From the NCBI GenBank assembly GCA_005799065.1, contig SYHW01000006.1:1-38915 (forward strand): DNA of 38,915 bases. Reading direction: 5' to 3'. This stretch comes from Bacteroidota bacterium (lineage in GTDB: Bacteria; Bacteroidota; Bacteroidia; UBA7662). Below are positions 18,617 through 27,572 of this stretch, piece after piece. Position numbers and translations under genes: made by a program. How positions within the stretch are numbered: the stretch's first letter is position 1; each line of letters begins with the position of its first letter. The notes under the pieces are model-generated. The model saw only the letters and a list, made by a program, of their open reading frames with translations, had not been told where the DNA came from and did not search any database.

Positions 18617-20032
18617 TCGAAATGGTCGTATTTGTGGCCGATCAACCACAAAGGTGGTATAGACTCCAGGAGGCCAACTGTTTGTTTCGAGTTCGGTTTC
18701 TGCGGTCAGTTTACCCGTGAAACGGACTCGTCCGCAAGCGTCGATAACCCGCACCGCGCTTTCTTCAAATTCCTCCAAGCCCAAAAGGCGTGTAAACCTG
18801 GCCGATGGATTGGGATACCACCGCAATTCGGGTATATTGTTATGGGAAACAGAAGTCGGGAGGCGCCTCAGCAACCATTGGTAGGCTTCAGGGAACTCGC
18901 GTCGCCAAAACCACTCGCTGTGCTGTCCATCGGAACGAACCCGAACCGCTACATCGAGGCTATCGAAACCCACCGAACGCAGCGATTGCGCGAGTTGCTG
19001 GGTTTGGGCCACCATACTGCTGCTTTCCAGGGCACCAGCCAAAAGGTAGAAGCGAATGGGCAGGCGACGGCCCTCCAAGGGGATCTGAGCAAATACTTGG
19101 GATGAAAACCAAAGGCTGGGAGAAAATACACCCGCCATTCCAAAGACCTCTTGGTGCCGCATCACCCCATACTGCGTGATCAATCCACCCATGCTGCTTC
19201 CCCATAAGCCAGTAGACGCGCGAGCAGTGTCGGTGCGGTACTGACTATCGATATAGGGTTTGAGGGTTTGAACAATAAAATTTATGTAGTCTTCACCCTG
19301 ACCTCCTCCGTATTGAGGGTTGACCCAGGGGCTGTATTCATTGATTCGCTGGGCACCACCGTTGCTCACACCCACCACAATGGCACCATAATCGCCCTGG
19401 CCAAATAATCGACTGAGGTGCTCGTCGACTTCCCACTCCCCAGCGAAAGCCGTGGCGGCATCGAACAGGTTTTGACCGTCGTGCATGTAAAAAACAGGGT
19501 AGCGCTTGGACAGCGCGGTGGTGTAATCGACCGGCAGATACATCCAGATCCGTCTGTAGCGTTGCATCTGAGGGATGAAAAAGCTATCGGTCAATAAAAT
19601 CACTTGTGCATTTGCCGTTGAGCTGCTGCCGCCGCCCCCACCGCTATGAAGATCCTCCCAACTTTCAATCGTGATTTGAACCGTGTCGGCGCCTGCGAAT
19701 GTGTGGTTTCGGTTCGGACGCTGGGCCCCTGTAGCGTTTCCTTCTACCTTGGCCCAATTGCCCCGTGTGAATTTAAATTGAATGCTGCTGGCAGACTGCG
19801 GAAGGGTAATCATCCAACTGCTGTCGGGCTGCCTCGATAAACGGTGGTTTGCGCTTCCCGGATTCCACCCATTAAATGTACCCGCTATATATAGTGTATC
19901 CGCTGCCGGCGTGTAACTGGGCCATTGCGTGATGTGAAAAGTGACTTGAGCTCCGAGAGTGAGGCTCATCAACAAAAGGACAATTCCCGTTGAAACAACC
20001 AAGCGTACCCAAAAAACAAAAATCTGTACCAT
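18602..20032 (-). CDS. Secreted esterase (enterochelin-esterase/esterase D type) with N-terminal CBM/E-set-like domain and T9SS sorting domain
   Basis: VTFHITQWPSYTPAADTLYIAGTFNGWNPGS; YPVFYMHDGQNLFDAATAFAGEWEVDEHL; GLWGSSMGGLITQYGVMRHQEVFG; C-terminal WYPNPSARFTRLLGLEE...VRFTGKL...WPPGVYTTFV. Confidence 0.88.
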   Translation of the reverse strand: MVQIFVFWVRLVVSTGIVLLLMSLTLGAQVTFHITQWPSYTPAADTLYIAGTFNGWNPGSANHRLSRQPDSSWMITLPQSASSIQFKFTRGNWAKVEGNATGAQRPNRNHTFAGADTVQITIESWEDLHSGGGGGSSSTANAQVILLTDSFFIPQMQRYRRIWMYLPVDYTTALSKRYPVFYMHDGQNLFDAATAFAGEWEVDEHLSRLFGQGDYGAIVVGVSNGGAQRINEYSPWVNPQYGGGQGEDYINFIVQTLKPYIDSQYRTDTARASTGLWGSSMGGLITQYGVMRHQEVFGMAGVFSPSLWFSSQVFAQIPLEGRRLPIRFYLLAGALESSSMVAQTQQLAQSLRSVGFDSLDVAVRVRSDGQHSEWFWRREFPEAYQWLLRRLPTSVSHNNIPELRWYPNPSARFTRLLGLEEFEESAVRVIDACGRVRFTGKLTAETELETNSWPPGVYTTFVVDRPQIRPFRLMVQ

Positions 20033-20138
20033 GTGATGGATTGAAAAAAAGGGCTGGAAACGCCCGAAAAGATGCCCGCTCCCCTTTTCCCAAAAATAGG
20101 ATAAATATTGGATCATTTTTGAGGATTTTTGATCCCGC

Positions 20139-21221
20139 ATGCGCCTGCTCGACCGATACATACTGAGGTACTTCATCACCACCTATTTATTCACCCTGGG
20201 TTTGTTTGTGGGAATCGCCGTAGTTTTCGATTTAACTGAAAGGCTCGACGCCCTTGTAGGTAAGCGGGTGCCCCTAAACGAGATCCTGTTCGATTATTAT
20301 TTCAATTTGATCCCGTATCTCGCTAATTTATTCAGCCCCCTTTTTGTTTTCGTAGCCGTCATTTTTTTCACAGCCCGTTTAGCGGCACGCAGCGAGGTTG
20401 TGGCCATGCTCGGCAGCGGTATTCCATTTGGTCGTTTAATATACCCCTACCTGATTGGCGCGATGCTAATCGCCGGGGGTAATTGGTATTTGGCGGGCTA
20501 CGTACTCCCCCCATCGAATAAAAAGCGAATTGAATTCGACAACCGATACTTCCGCGATCGATATTACTTCAACCGACATCATTTCCATTTTCAGCCTCAG
20601 CCCGGACAACTGGCTTATGTGGAAAGTTACTCTACGCCCGACTCCACCGGATTCCGGTTTACTTTAGAACATTTCAAAGGCGGTCAACTGCGTTCGAAGT
20701 TGATGTGTGAGCGTATGCGATGGAACGGTCAGGAAGGAAAATGGACCCTAGAGGATTGTCACCTCCGCCGTATAGAAGGCACGAAAAGAGAGCACGTTCA
20801 CTTTTTTCCACGGATAGACACCGCACTTCGATTCACCACCGAAGATTTTGGCAGGCCATTGGTTGAGGACGCTGCCCTTCTCGACAACCATCAGCTTGAA
20901 GCCTATATTTCAAGGGAACGATTGAAAGGAAGCAGTGGCATCGAACCTTTTCTGGTCGAAAAACACAACCGCCTTTCCATTCCATTTTCAGCCTTTATCC
21001 TCACCATTATGGGGGTAAGCCTTTCTTCCCGCAAGGTACGGGGTGGAATAGGTCTGCAACTCGGTGTGGGTGTCGGCCTGTGCTTCGCCTACATCATGCT
21101 CATTCGATTTGCCCTCACTTTTGCCATAAAGGGCAATATGCCGCCCATGCTCGCCGCATGGACACCGAACTTGATCTTTATGGCAATCGCCCTCTATCTG
21201 TATCGTGTTGCGCCTAAGTAA
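20139..21221 (+). CDS. LptF/LptG (YjgP/YjgQ) family permease
   Basis: MRLLDRYILRYFITTYLFTLGLFVGIAVVFDLTERLDALVGK...NRLSIPFSAFILTIMGVSLSSRKVRGGIGLQLGVGVG. Confidence 0.92.
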   Translation: MRLLDRYILRYFITTYLFTLGLFVGIAVVFDLTERLDALVGKRVPLNEILFDYYFNLIPYLANLFSPLFVFVAVIFFTARLAARSEVVAMLGSGIPFGRLIYPYLIGAMLIAGGNWYLAGYVLPPSNKKRIEFDNRYFRDRYYFNRHHFHFQPQPGQLAYVESYSTPDSTGFRFTLEHFKGGQLRSKLMCERMRWNGQEGKWTLEDCHLRRIEGTKREHVHFFPRIDTALRFTTEDFGRPLVEDAALLDNHQLEAYISRERLKGSSGIEPFLVEKHNRLSIPFSAFILTIMGVSLSSRKVRGGIGLQLGVGVGLCFAYIMLIRFALTFAIKGNMPPMLAAWTPNLIFMAIALYLYRVAPK

Positions 21222-22119
21222 ATACCAGCGTTCACTGGCCGAACTTCACTTGGTGGTCTTCATCTGGGGGTTTACCGCCATTTTGGGTAAGTTAATTAGT
21301 GTTTCTGCGCTCGACCTCACCCTCTACCGGATGCCCGTGGCCTTGATCGCGATGTGGGCCTATACCCAATGGCGTGGTGGACTCCCTGGCCTACCCTTTC
21401 GGGCACGTTTGGCGCTTTGGGGCACCGGACTCATCATTGCCTTGCATTGGCTCACCTTTTACCACGCCATCAAAATTTCGAATATTTCCGTTACCCTAGC
21501 TGGCTTTTCATCCGGCGCCTTCTTTGCTGCATTGTTCGAACCGTTGATCGAAAAAAGACGGGTTCGCCGTTCCGAACTGGGACTGAGTCTGGTGGCCATT
21601 GTGGCCCTCTACATTATTTTCAGAGCGGAAAACGGGTTTGCTGGGGGTATGCTGATGGCGGTTTTTTCTGCTGCTCTATCGGCCTTATTTGCCGTGCTGA
21701 ATGGTCGATTTGCACGCACCTATCCTCCAAAAGCGGTGGCCATTCACGAAATGCTCGGTGGATGGCTGGGTGTTGTGCCGGTATGGCTCTTTTTGGGCGT
21801 AAGCGGATCCGGTTTCCATGTCCCTACCCTTCAGGATTTAGGTTGGATTTTGGTCTTGGCCTTGGTTTGTACGGCCTATCCATTCTTGGCCAGCATTCGG
21901 CTCATGAAGCAAATCTCAGCCTTTACCCTTGTGCTCACTGTGAATCTGGAACCCCTTTATGGTATTGCATTTGCCCGACTCATTTTCGGAGAATCAGAGC
22001 ACATGAGTGACGCCTTCTACGTCGGGACTATGATGATCTTATTGAGTTTATTGATCAACGGATGGCTGAAAAGCCGGAAAAACCGCGTCGGCGACCTTAC
22101 ACCAGACGTGCTCTCTTGA
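21205..22119 (+). CDS. EamA/DMT superfamily transporter
   Basis: AELHLVVFIWGFTAILGKLISVSALDLTLYRM...SGAFFAALFEPLIEKRRVRRSELG. Start is GTG (21205) or TTG (21208), overlapping the lptF/G stop. Confidence 0.88.
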   Translation: MLRLSKYQRSLAELHLVVFIWGFTAILGKLISVSALDLTLYRMPVALIAMWAYTQWRGGLPGLPFRARLALWGTGLIIALHWLTFYHAIKISNISVTLAGFSSGAFFAALFEPLIEKRRVRRSELGLSLVAIVALYIIFRAENGFAGGMLMAVFSAALSALFAVLNGRFARTYPPKAVAIHEMLGGWLGVVPVWLFLGVSGSGFHVPTLQDLGWILVLALVCTAYPFLASIRLMKQISAFTLVLTVNLEPLYGIAFARLIFGESEHMSDAFYVGTMMILLSLLINGWLKSRKNRVGDLTPDVLS

Positions 22120-23008
22120 GCAAATAAGGCATGAGTACTTGTGCAAAGCCAAGGTTGGCGTCGGCTTCTATAAAATCAATACGGTATTGGCGGCAGCGCA
22201 GCATCAACTCTTGCCTAAAATCTGCTGCTCTTTTTCTGTAGGCATCCTGTATACCTGCCGGATTGAGGCGTATTTCCTCGCCCGACTCCATATCGATGAA
22301 CAGGTGCGGTCGGTTTTCATAGTCGAGTTGCAGCTCCTTTGGTTGATCCACCACATGAAAAAGGAGCACTTCGTGTTTGTTGTAGCGGAGGTGACCCAAG
22401 GCCGCATATAATTCCTCAGAAGATGTTCCGGGTTCGAACATATCGGAAAAGAGTATGATCAGCGACCGTGGCGGCGCGGTGTCTGCCACTTGGTGGAGTG
22501 CCTGAACAGCCCGCGTACTTTGTTTGGGCTCAGGTTGTTGCAAAACCGATTCCAGTTGTGCCAACAACAGTTTGTGGTGGGCAGCATGACCGCGCGCGCG
22601 GAGCGATAAATTCACATGCTCGTCGAATAGAGTGAGTCCGACCGCATCCCGTTGGCGTTTCAGAAGATTCATAAGGGCGGCGCAGGCATACACGGAGAAC
22701 CTCATTTTGCTTCGGCTGTTCTCCGGAAAATACATGGAGGCCGAGGTGTCTAAAACCAATTGGCAACGTAAATTGGTTTCTTCCTCGTATCGCTTAACGT
22801 ATAAACGCTCACTGCGGGCAAACAACTTCCAATCGATGTTACGGGTCGATTCCCCCGTATTGTAGAGTCGGTGTTCAGCAAATTCAACCGAAAAACCATG
22901 ATAAGGGCTTTTGTGGAGACCGGTGATGAAGCCTTCCACCACTTGCCTGGCAAGAAATTCTAGTTTGTCGATGCCCTCAAGGGTTTTCAGATCGAGTGTT
23001 TCGGCCAT
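22097..23008 (-). CDS. DUF58 domain-containing protein (vWA-like fold)
   Basis: GFSVEFAEHRLYNTGESTRNIDWKLFARSERLYVKRYEEETNLRCQLVLDTSASM is the DUF58 signature. Confidence 0.93.
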   Translation of the reverse strand: MAETLDLKTLEGIDKLEFLARQVVEGFITGLHKSPYHGFSVEFAEHRLYNTGESTRNIDWKLFARSERLYVKRYEEETNLRCQLVLDTSASMYFPENSRSKMRFSVYACAALMNLLKRQRDAVGLTLFDEHVNLSLRARGHAAHHKLLLAQLESVLQQPEPKQSTRAVQALHQVADTAPPRSLIILFSDMFEPGTSSEELYAALGHLRYNKHEVLLFHVVDQPKELQLDYENRPHLFIDMESGEEIRLNPAGIQDAYRKRAADFRQELMLRCRQYRIDFIEADANLGFAQVLMPYLLKRARLV

Positions 23009-23105
23009 GGTTCAAAAATACGGCAAAGAGCAATGCGGATGCCCTATATCCGAAATTCACAAGCCGTTATTCAACCTTAAAGAAAATACGGTTAACTGAT
23101 TACCT

Positions 23106-24554
23106 TTGGTTTGGTTTTACTCCAAATTTCTCCATATCCTGACCCAAGTGTCTTTTTGTACCCAACATTACTGTAATCCAGCCATAACACGGTGTGTGGC
23201 GGTTCTTTTATTCTTTACTATATGTTTTTCTGCATGCCGCAAACCTACCCCCGAACCCCAACCGCCCAAGCCTAATCCTACAGGCTACACTCAATACGGC
23301 ACCCCGTTCCATGCGGTGCCGAATGCTGAGCAGGTTGTCATGTATGAGGTAAACCTTAGGGCATTGGAACCCAACCCTAATCTCCAAGGTGTCATACAGA
23401 AACTCGCTCACATCAAAAGCCTCGGAACCAACGTTTTGTGGCTCATGCCGATCTATCCGATCGGACAGCTTCGGGGCATCAATTCACCCTATTGTGTGCG
23501 TGATTATCAATCAGTGGGCTTAGAATACGGAAGCTTGGCCGACTTGCGCCAACTCACCGACTCGGCCCATGCTTTAGGCATGGCTGTGATCCTCGATTGG
23601 GTGGCCAACCATACCGCATGGGATCATCCATGGATGGCCAATGATGGTTGGTACTCAACGAACACACTGGGCGATGTGATTCACCCGCCCGGAACCAACT
23701 GGCTGGATGTGGCCGACCTCAATTTCAGCAACTCCGACATGCGGAGGGCCATGCAGGACGCCATGAAATTTTGGTTGTTGGAGGCCAATATTGATGGGTT
23801 TCGATGCGACTACGCCGATGGTGTGCCCTTTGATTTCTGGCAAGAAACATGGCTTGATCTTCGAACAATTCCCAACCGGAGCTTTCTCTTCTTGGCTGAG
23901 GGTGATCGAGCCAATCACTTCAACGCGGGATTCGACCTGGCCTTTAGTTGGCGATGGTATAATGCCCTAAAGCAGGTTTATGCCGGACAGAGTGTGCAGC
24001 GCTTGATCGATGCCGACAACCAAGAATACCAGAACGCACCCGCAGGTACGGCTTGGCTGAGGTTCACCACCAACCACGATGAATCGGCCTGGGATGCTAC
24101 ACCCATGAGCCTGTTTGGTGGCGTTCAAGGTGCACTTGCCGCTTCGGCAGCCACTTTTGCCTTGGGCGGAGTACCGATGATGTATTCTAGCCAGGAAATC
24201 GGCACAACGGGTCGCGTTCCCTTTTTTTCCATCACCCAACTGAACTGGTTGGCCAACCCGGATATGCTTCAAACCTACCGAAGTTTACTTGGATTTTATG
24301 CTACGCACCCCATCGTACGTACCGGAACGCGCAGCATTTATCCCCACCCCGACGTCCTGAGCGTGCATCGAACGGGATCAAACAGTGCCATTTGGTGGTT
24401 GGTGAACTTACGCAACCAGGGAAAAACAGTGGTGGTGCCACCCATCCATCAGGGCATCGAATGGAGTGAACAACTTACGGCTACCACGCTAAATACCACC
24501 GATTCCATTTCACTCATGCCTCACCAAATACTGCTGCTTCACCGGAATTTTTGA
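23106..24554 (+). CDS. GH13 alpha-amylase family lipoprotein (start uncertain)
   Basis: Lipobox ITCFSAC-like (LLFFTICFSAC); DGFRCDYADGVP, FLFLAEGDRA and FTTNHDESAWD catalytic regions. A GTG at 23196 is a plausible start because TACCTTTG (23101-23108) just upstream looks like a -7 element. Confidence 0.9.
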   Translation: MVWFYSKFLHILTQVSFCTQHYCNPAITRCVAVLLFFTICFSACRKPTPEPQPPKPNPTGYTQYGTPFHAVPNAEQVVMYEVNLRALEPNPNLQGVIQKLAHIKSLGTNVLWLMPIYPIGQLRGINSPYCVRDYQSVGLEYGSLADLRQLTDSAHALGMAVILDWVANHTAWDHPWMANDGWYSTNTLGDVIHPPGTNWLDVADLNFSNSDMRRAMQDAMKFWLLEANIDGFRCDYADGVPFDFWQETWLDLRTIPNRSFLFLAEGDRANHFNAGFDLAFSWRWYNALKQVYAGQSVQRLIDADNQEYQNAPAGTAWLRFTTNHDESAWDATPMSLFGGVQGALAASAATFALGGVPMMYSSQEIGTTGRVPFFSITQLNWLANPDMLQTYRSLLGFYATHPIVRTGTRSIYPHPDVLSVHRTGSNSAIWWLVNLRNQGKTVVVPPIHQGIEWSEQLTATTLNTTDSISLMPHQILLLHRNF

Positions 24555-24611
24555 TAAACAAAATGCCTATTCTATAAGGAGAAACAGGGAGAAAATGCGG
24601 CCGTAAACGTC

Positions 24612-24619
24612 TAATTTTG
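24612..24619 (+). promoter_or_regulatory. -7 element TAATTTTG directly upstream of TonB receptor gene
   Basis: Exact TAnnTTTG, 8 nt before the ATG. Confidence 0.5.
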
Positions 24620-24627
24620 CGGTCGAA

Positions 24628-26775
24628 ATGAAGGGTCGCTTTTTTCGACTTGTTGTGCTTGCAACATTGATTTCCCCCCTCAAGCTGGGGGCGCAAAAGG
24701 TTGTTTCCACTCTAGATTCTCCCCTGCTCATTGTTGCTCCTTGGAAAGCCGAGGTGGTGGTGAGTGGTACCCGTACAGAAAAAACTACCCTGGAATTGCC
24801 CCTCCCTGCCTTGGTGATACCTGCCGAACGAATCCGTCAATCGGGCAACCTTCGGCTGGGCGATTTGTTATCGGAACAAAGTGGACTGGTGGTGACCCCT
24901 GGCTTCGGTGCAGGTCTGCAGATCCAAGGCCTGAGCGCTGAATACAACTTGATCATGATCGATGGGGAACCGCTGGTGGGCCGAACAGCGGGCGTACTCG
25001 ACCTCAATCGAATTCCGCTGGTGCATTTAAAACAGGTTGAAGTGGTGAAAGGGCCTTCTTCTTCGCTCTATGGGAGCGATGCCCTGGGTGGTGTTGTGAA
25101 TATGGTAACGAATCTCGATAGCAACCTAGGCCAACATCTGAATGTATCCCTCCGCGGTGGTAGCTTTAAATTGCGTGATCTGCGCCTAGAAGCTGGGCTC
25201 GGAAAGCGGCGATGGTCGTGGCAAGGTTGGGTAAATCCCTACAGCGCCCAACAATTTAGTTTAAGGCCATTTAGTCAGTCTCCCGTGGTTGGGCCCATCC
25301 TGCGGTTGAGTCAACAACAACAGTGGTCGTATAGACCTGGCCGAGGCCATGAATTTATAGTACAATGGCGGACTCAATTCGATACAGCACGCAATGAGGT
25401 GTCGGCCACCACAGGCAGCGGTGCATCGGTCACCACGGGTCGTGAGCAAAACCGCGAGCAGACGGGTCGGCTCGATTGGCACCACCGAATCGGGAAACGC
25501 TACGATGGTCGACTGCGTTTCTACGCCACACGCTTTCGCAATGATCAGTCGCTGGGTAATGAGCAAGGATTAATCTACACCGATGGCTTCGATCAGCGAT
25601 ACCTAAAAAGTGAATGGCAAGGGGTCTGGAATCCCTCGACGGCCACGCAATGGGTCTATGGCGCAGGGGCTGTTCGGGATGCGGTACAAAGCGCACGCTA
25701 CGATGCGGTCGGATTTGAGCGCGTAAATCCCTTTTTTTACCTATTCAACCAGCTTGAACATCGTTTTCCCGGACGGACTACTTTACTCGCGGCGCTACGC
25801 TACGACCAACACCGTTTGTATGCCTCCGCATGGAGTCCGAAACTGGCCCTTCAAGGATGGATCAACCCCCAACAAAGCTGGAAAATATCGATTTCAAGGG
25901 GTTTTAAGGTCCCCGATTTTCGTCAACTATACCTCAACTTTATCAATCCGGCGGCAGGTAATTATCGAGTATTTGGCAGTTTGAGGGCCCAGGAGGGCGT
26001 CGAAGCGCTCCAAATGGCCGGTCAAATCGCGGCAATCTTAGACGACTATGGTCGACTGGCCGAACTGCGTCCCGAATATTCAACAGCATTGCAAGCAGGA
26101 ACTGTCCGTTACTTCGATGTTGCACAACATTGGCAAGCCCAGTGGGAGAGTGATTTGTTTCTGCACCGACTCGAAAACATGATCGACAGCCGACCCATTG
26201 CTGTCCAAACCGATGGTGGGCAGATCTTTAGCTACCTCAATGTCAGTCGGGCCATGACTTCAGGTTGGGAAAATCGCTTACGCATCTACCACCGAAAGAT
26301 ATCGCTTTCCTTAGGGGGGCAATATTTATGGTGTGGCAGGCCCGATGACCTGAAGCGGATTCGCAGTGGACAGGTCTACACGCGGGCCGAAGATGGCAGC
26401 AGTCGTCTCCTAACGGCCCGGGATTATCGGGGGCTTCCGTTTCGTTCTACATGGCAAGGCCAATTGGTAGTGACCTATTCCCCAAAACCGAATGACTTTT
26501 TCATTCGCTGGCAAAGCACCTATCGCAGCGCTTGGATTACCGCAGATACTGATGGCAATGGCCTCTTCAACCAACAAGACCTCAGCGCTCCTGCCCTATG
26601 CACGAGTAGATTAGGCCTAGGCAGTTCGTGGCCCAATGGCCGTACTCCAACGCATTTCGGCCCTTGGACGTGGCAAGTCGGTATCGACAACCTGTTCAAC
26701 TATCAAAATGCCTTTTTTATGCCAAACCTTTTACCCAGATCGGCGTTTATTCAATTATCTTACAAATTATTCTAA
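24628..26775 (+). CDS. TonB-dependent receptor, probable heme/siderophore type, paired with HmuY
   Basis: VVVSGTRTEKTTLELPLPALVIPAERIRQSGNLRLGDLLSEQSGLVVTPGFGAGLQIQGLSAEYNLIMIDGEPLVGRTAGVLDLNRIPLVHLKQVEVVKGPSSSLYGSDALGGVVNMVT; followed by hmuY-like gene. Confidence 0.93.
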   Translation: MKGRFFRLVVLATLISPLKLGAQKVVSTLDSPLLIVAPWKAEVVVSGTRTEKTTLELPLPALVIPAERIRQSGNLRLGDLLSEQSGLVVTPGFGAGLQIQGLSAEYNLIMIDGEPLVGRTAGVLDLNRIPLVHLKQVEVVKGPSSSLYGSDALGGVVNMVTNLDSNLGQHLNVSLRGGSFKLRDLRLEAGLGKRRWSWQGWVNPYSAQQFSLRPFSQSPVVGPILRLSQQQQWSYRPGRGHEFIVQWRTQFDTARNEVSATTGSGASVTTGREQNREQTGRLDWHHRIGKRYDGRLRFYATRFRNDQSLGNEQGLIYTDGFDQRYLKSEWQGVWNPSTATQWVYGAGAVRDAVQSARYDAVGFERVNPFFYLFNQLEHRFPGRTTLLAALRYDQHRLYASAWSPKLALQGWINPQQSWKISISRGFKVPDFRQLYLNFINPAAGNYRVFGSLRAQEGVEALQMAGQIAAILDDYGRLAELRPEYSTALQAGTVRYFDVAQHWQAQWESDLFLHRLENMIDSRPIAVQTDGGQIFSYLNVSRAMTSGWENRLRIYHRKISLSLGGQYLWCGRPDDLKRIRSGQVYTRAEDGSSRLLTARDYRGLPFRSTWQGQLVVTYSPKPNDFFIRWQSTYRSAWITADTDGNGLFNQQDLSAPALCTSRLGLGSSWPNGRTPTHFGPWTWQVGIDNLFNYQNAFFMPNLLPRSAFIQLSYKLF

Positions 26776-26837
26776 ATTTTTTATTACTTAAACAATATAC
26801 AAATTTATTTTTTACCCTCTAAACTCCCATCAACCTC

Positions 26838-27509
26838 ATGAACTCCGTCCTATGGCTCAATGCCCGTTTCATTCTACTCGGTTTTATGATTTCACTGTTC
26901 TCGCTGTTGAACGCTTGCAAGCCCGATGAACCCGAACCACCGAAAACCGAATCCATAGTAGTGCGTGATCTCCCTGCAGACACCATTATCGGGCTCACAC
27001 CTGGAACTCCCCCGACCGGCGGCATTCCTTTTGGTGCAGGCAAATTCACTTTCTACAGCCTGGAGAACAATACAGTAGTACCTTCCACTGACAGCGCCAG
27101 CAACAAATGGGACTTAGCTTTTAGGGGCACTACCATTTTCACCAACAGCGGCAGCAGTGGACCCGGATTGGGTGGTGCCTTTGTTTGGAACGGACTATTC
27201 GACGAGCTATTCTCGATTTCCTTAGATTCGACATTTAATGCCGACAATGCACCTAACTATGGAATTCCCACCGGCAGTGGTCGTGGCTGGTATACCTACT
27301 CGCAGGCCGAACAATTGGTAAGACCTATTCCCGGTAAGGTGCTCGTGGTGCGTACTGCCATGGGCAAATATGCCAAAGTTGAAATTCTAAATTACTACAA
27401 GGGCGGAATAACACCCGCAGTTACCGAGCCCGATTCGATCAAATACAAACTGCAGCGCTACTATACATTCCGATATCGCATACAAAAAGACGGCAGCAAG
27501 AATTTCTAA
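26838..27509 (+). CDS. HmuY family heme-binding lipoprotein
   Basis: Lipobox LLNACKPDEPEPP; KFTFYSLENNTVVPSTDSASNKWDLAFRGTTIFTNSGSSGPG; downstream of TonB receptor. Confidence 0.85.
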   Translation: MNSVLWLNARFILLGFMISLFSLLNACKPDEPEPPKTESIVVRDLPADTIIGLTPGTPPTGGIPFGAGKFTFYSLENNTVVPSTDSASNKWDLAFRGTTIFTNSGSSGPGLGGAFVWNGLFDELFSISLDSTFNADNAPNYGIPTGSGRGWYTYSQAEQLVRPIPGKVLVVRTAMGKYAKVEILNYYKGGITPAVTEPDSIKYKLQRYYTFRYRIQKDGSKNF

Positions 27510-27521
27510 TTTCGCACCTTC

Positions 27522-27558
27522 TTTTTCAAAACAAGCTTGTTGGGCTTCGCGCTTTTCT
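27522..27558. repeat. Direct repeat copy 1 flanking vWA cassette
   Basis: TTTTTCAAAACAAGCTTGTTGGGCTTCGCGCTTTTCT; matches 29530-29567 apart from one indel and one substitution. Confidence 0.93.
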
Positions 27559-27572
27559 GCACCCCCAATACG

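Noticed and set aside
18484-18720. 78-aa ORF encoding repeated TEPSKNLL/KEPTEPS
   Set aside because: Generated by the 20-bp DNA repeats and antisense esterase end; no RBS or family support.
21354-22010. 218-aa plus-strand ORF
   Set aside because: Alternate frame inside the EamA transporter; Cys/Arg/His-rich shadow translation.
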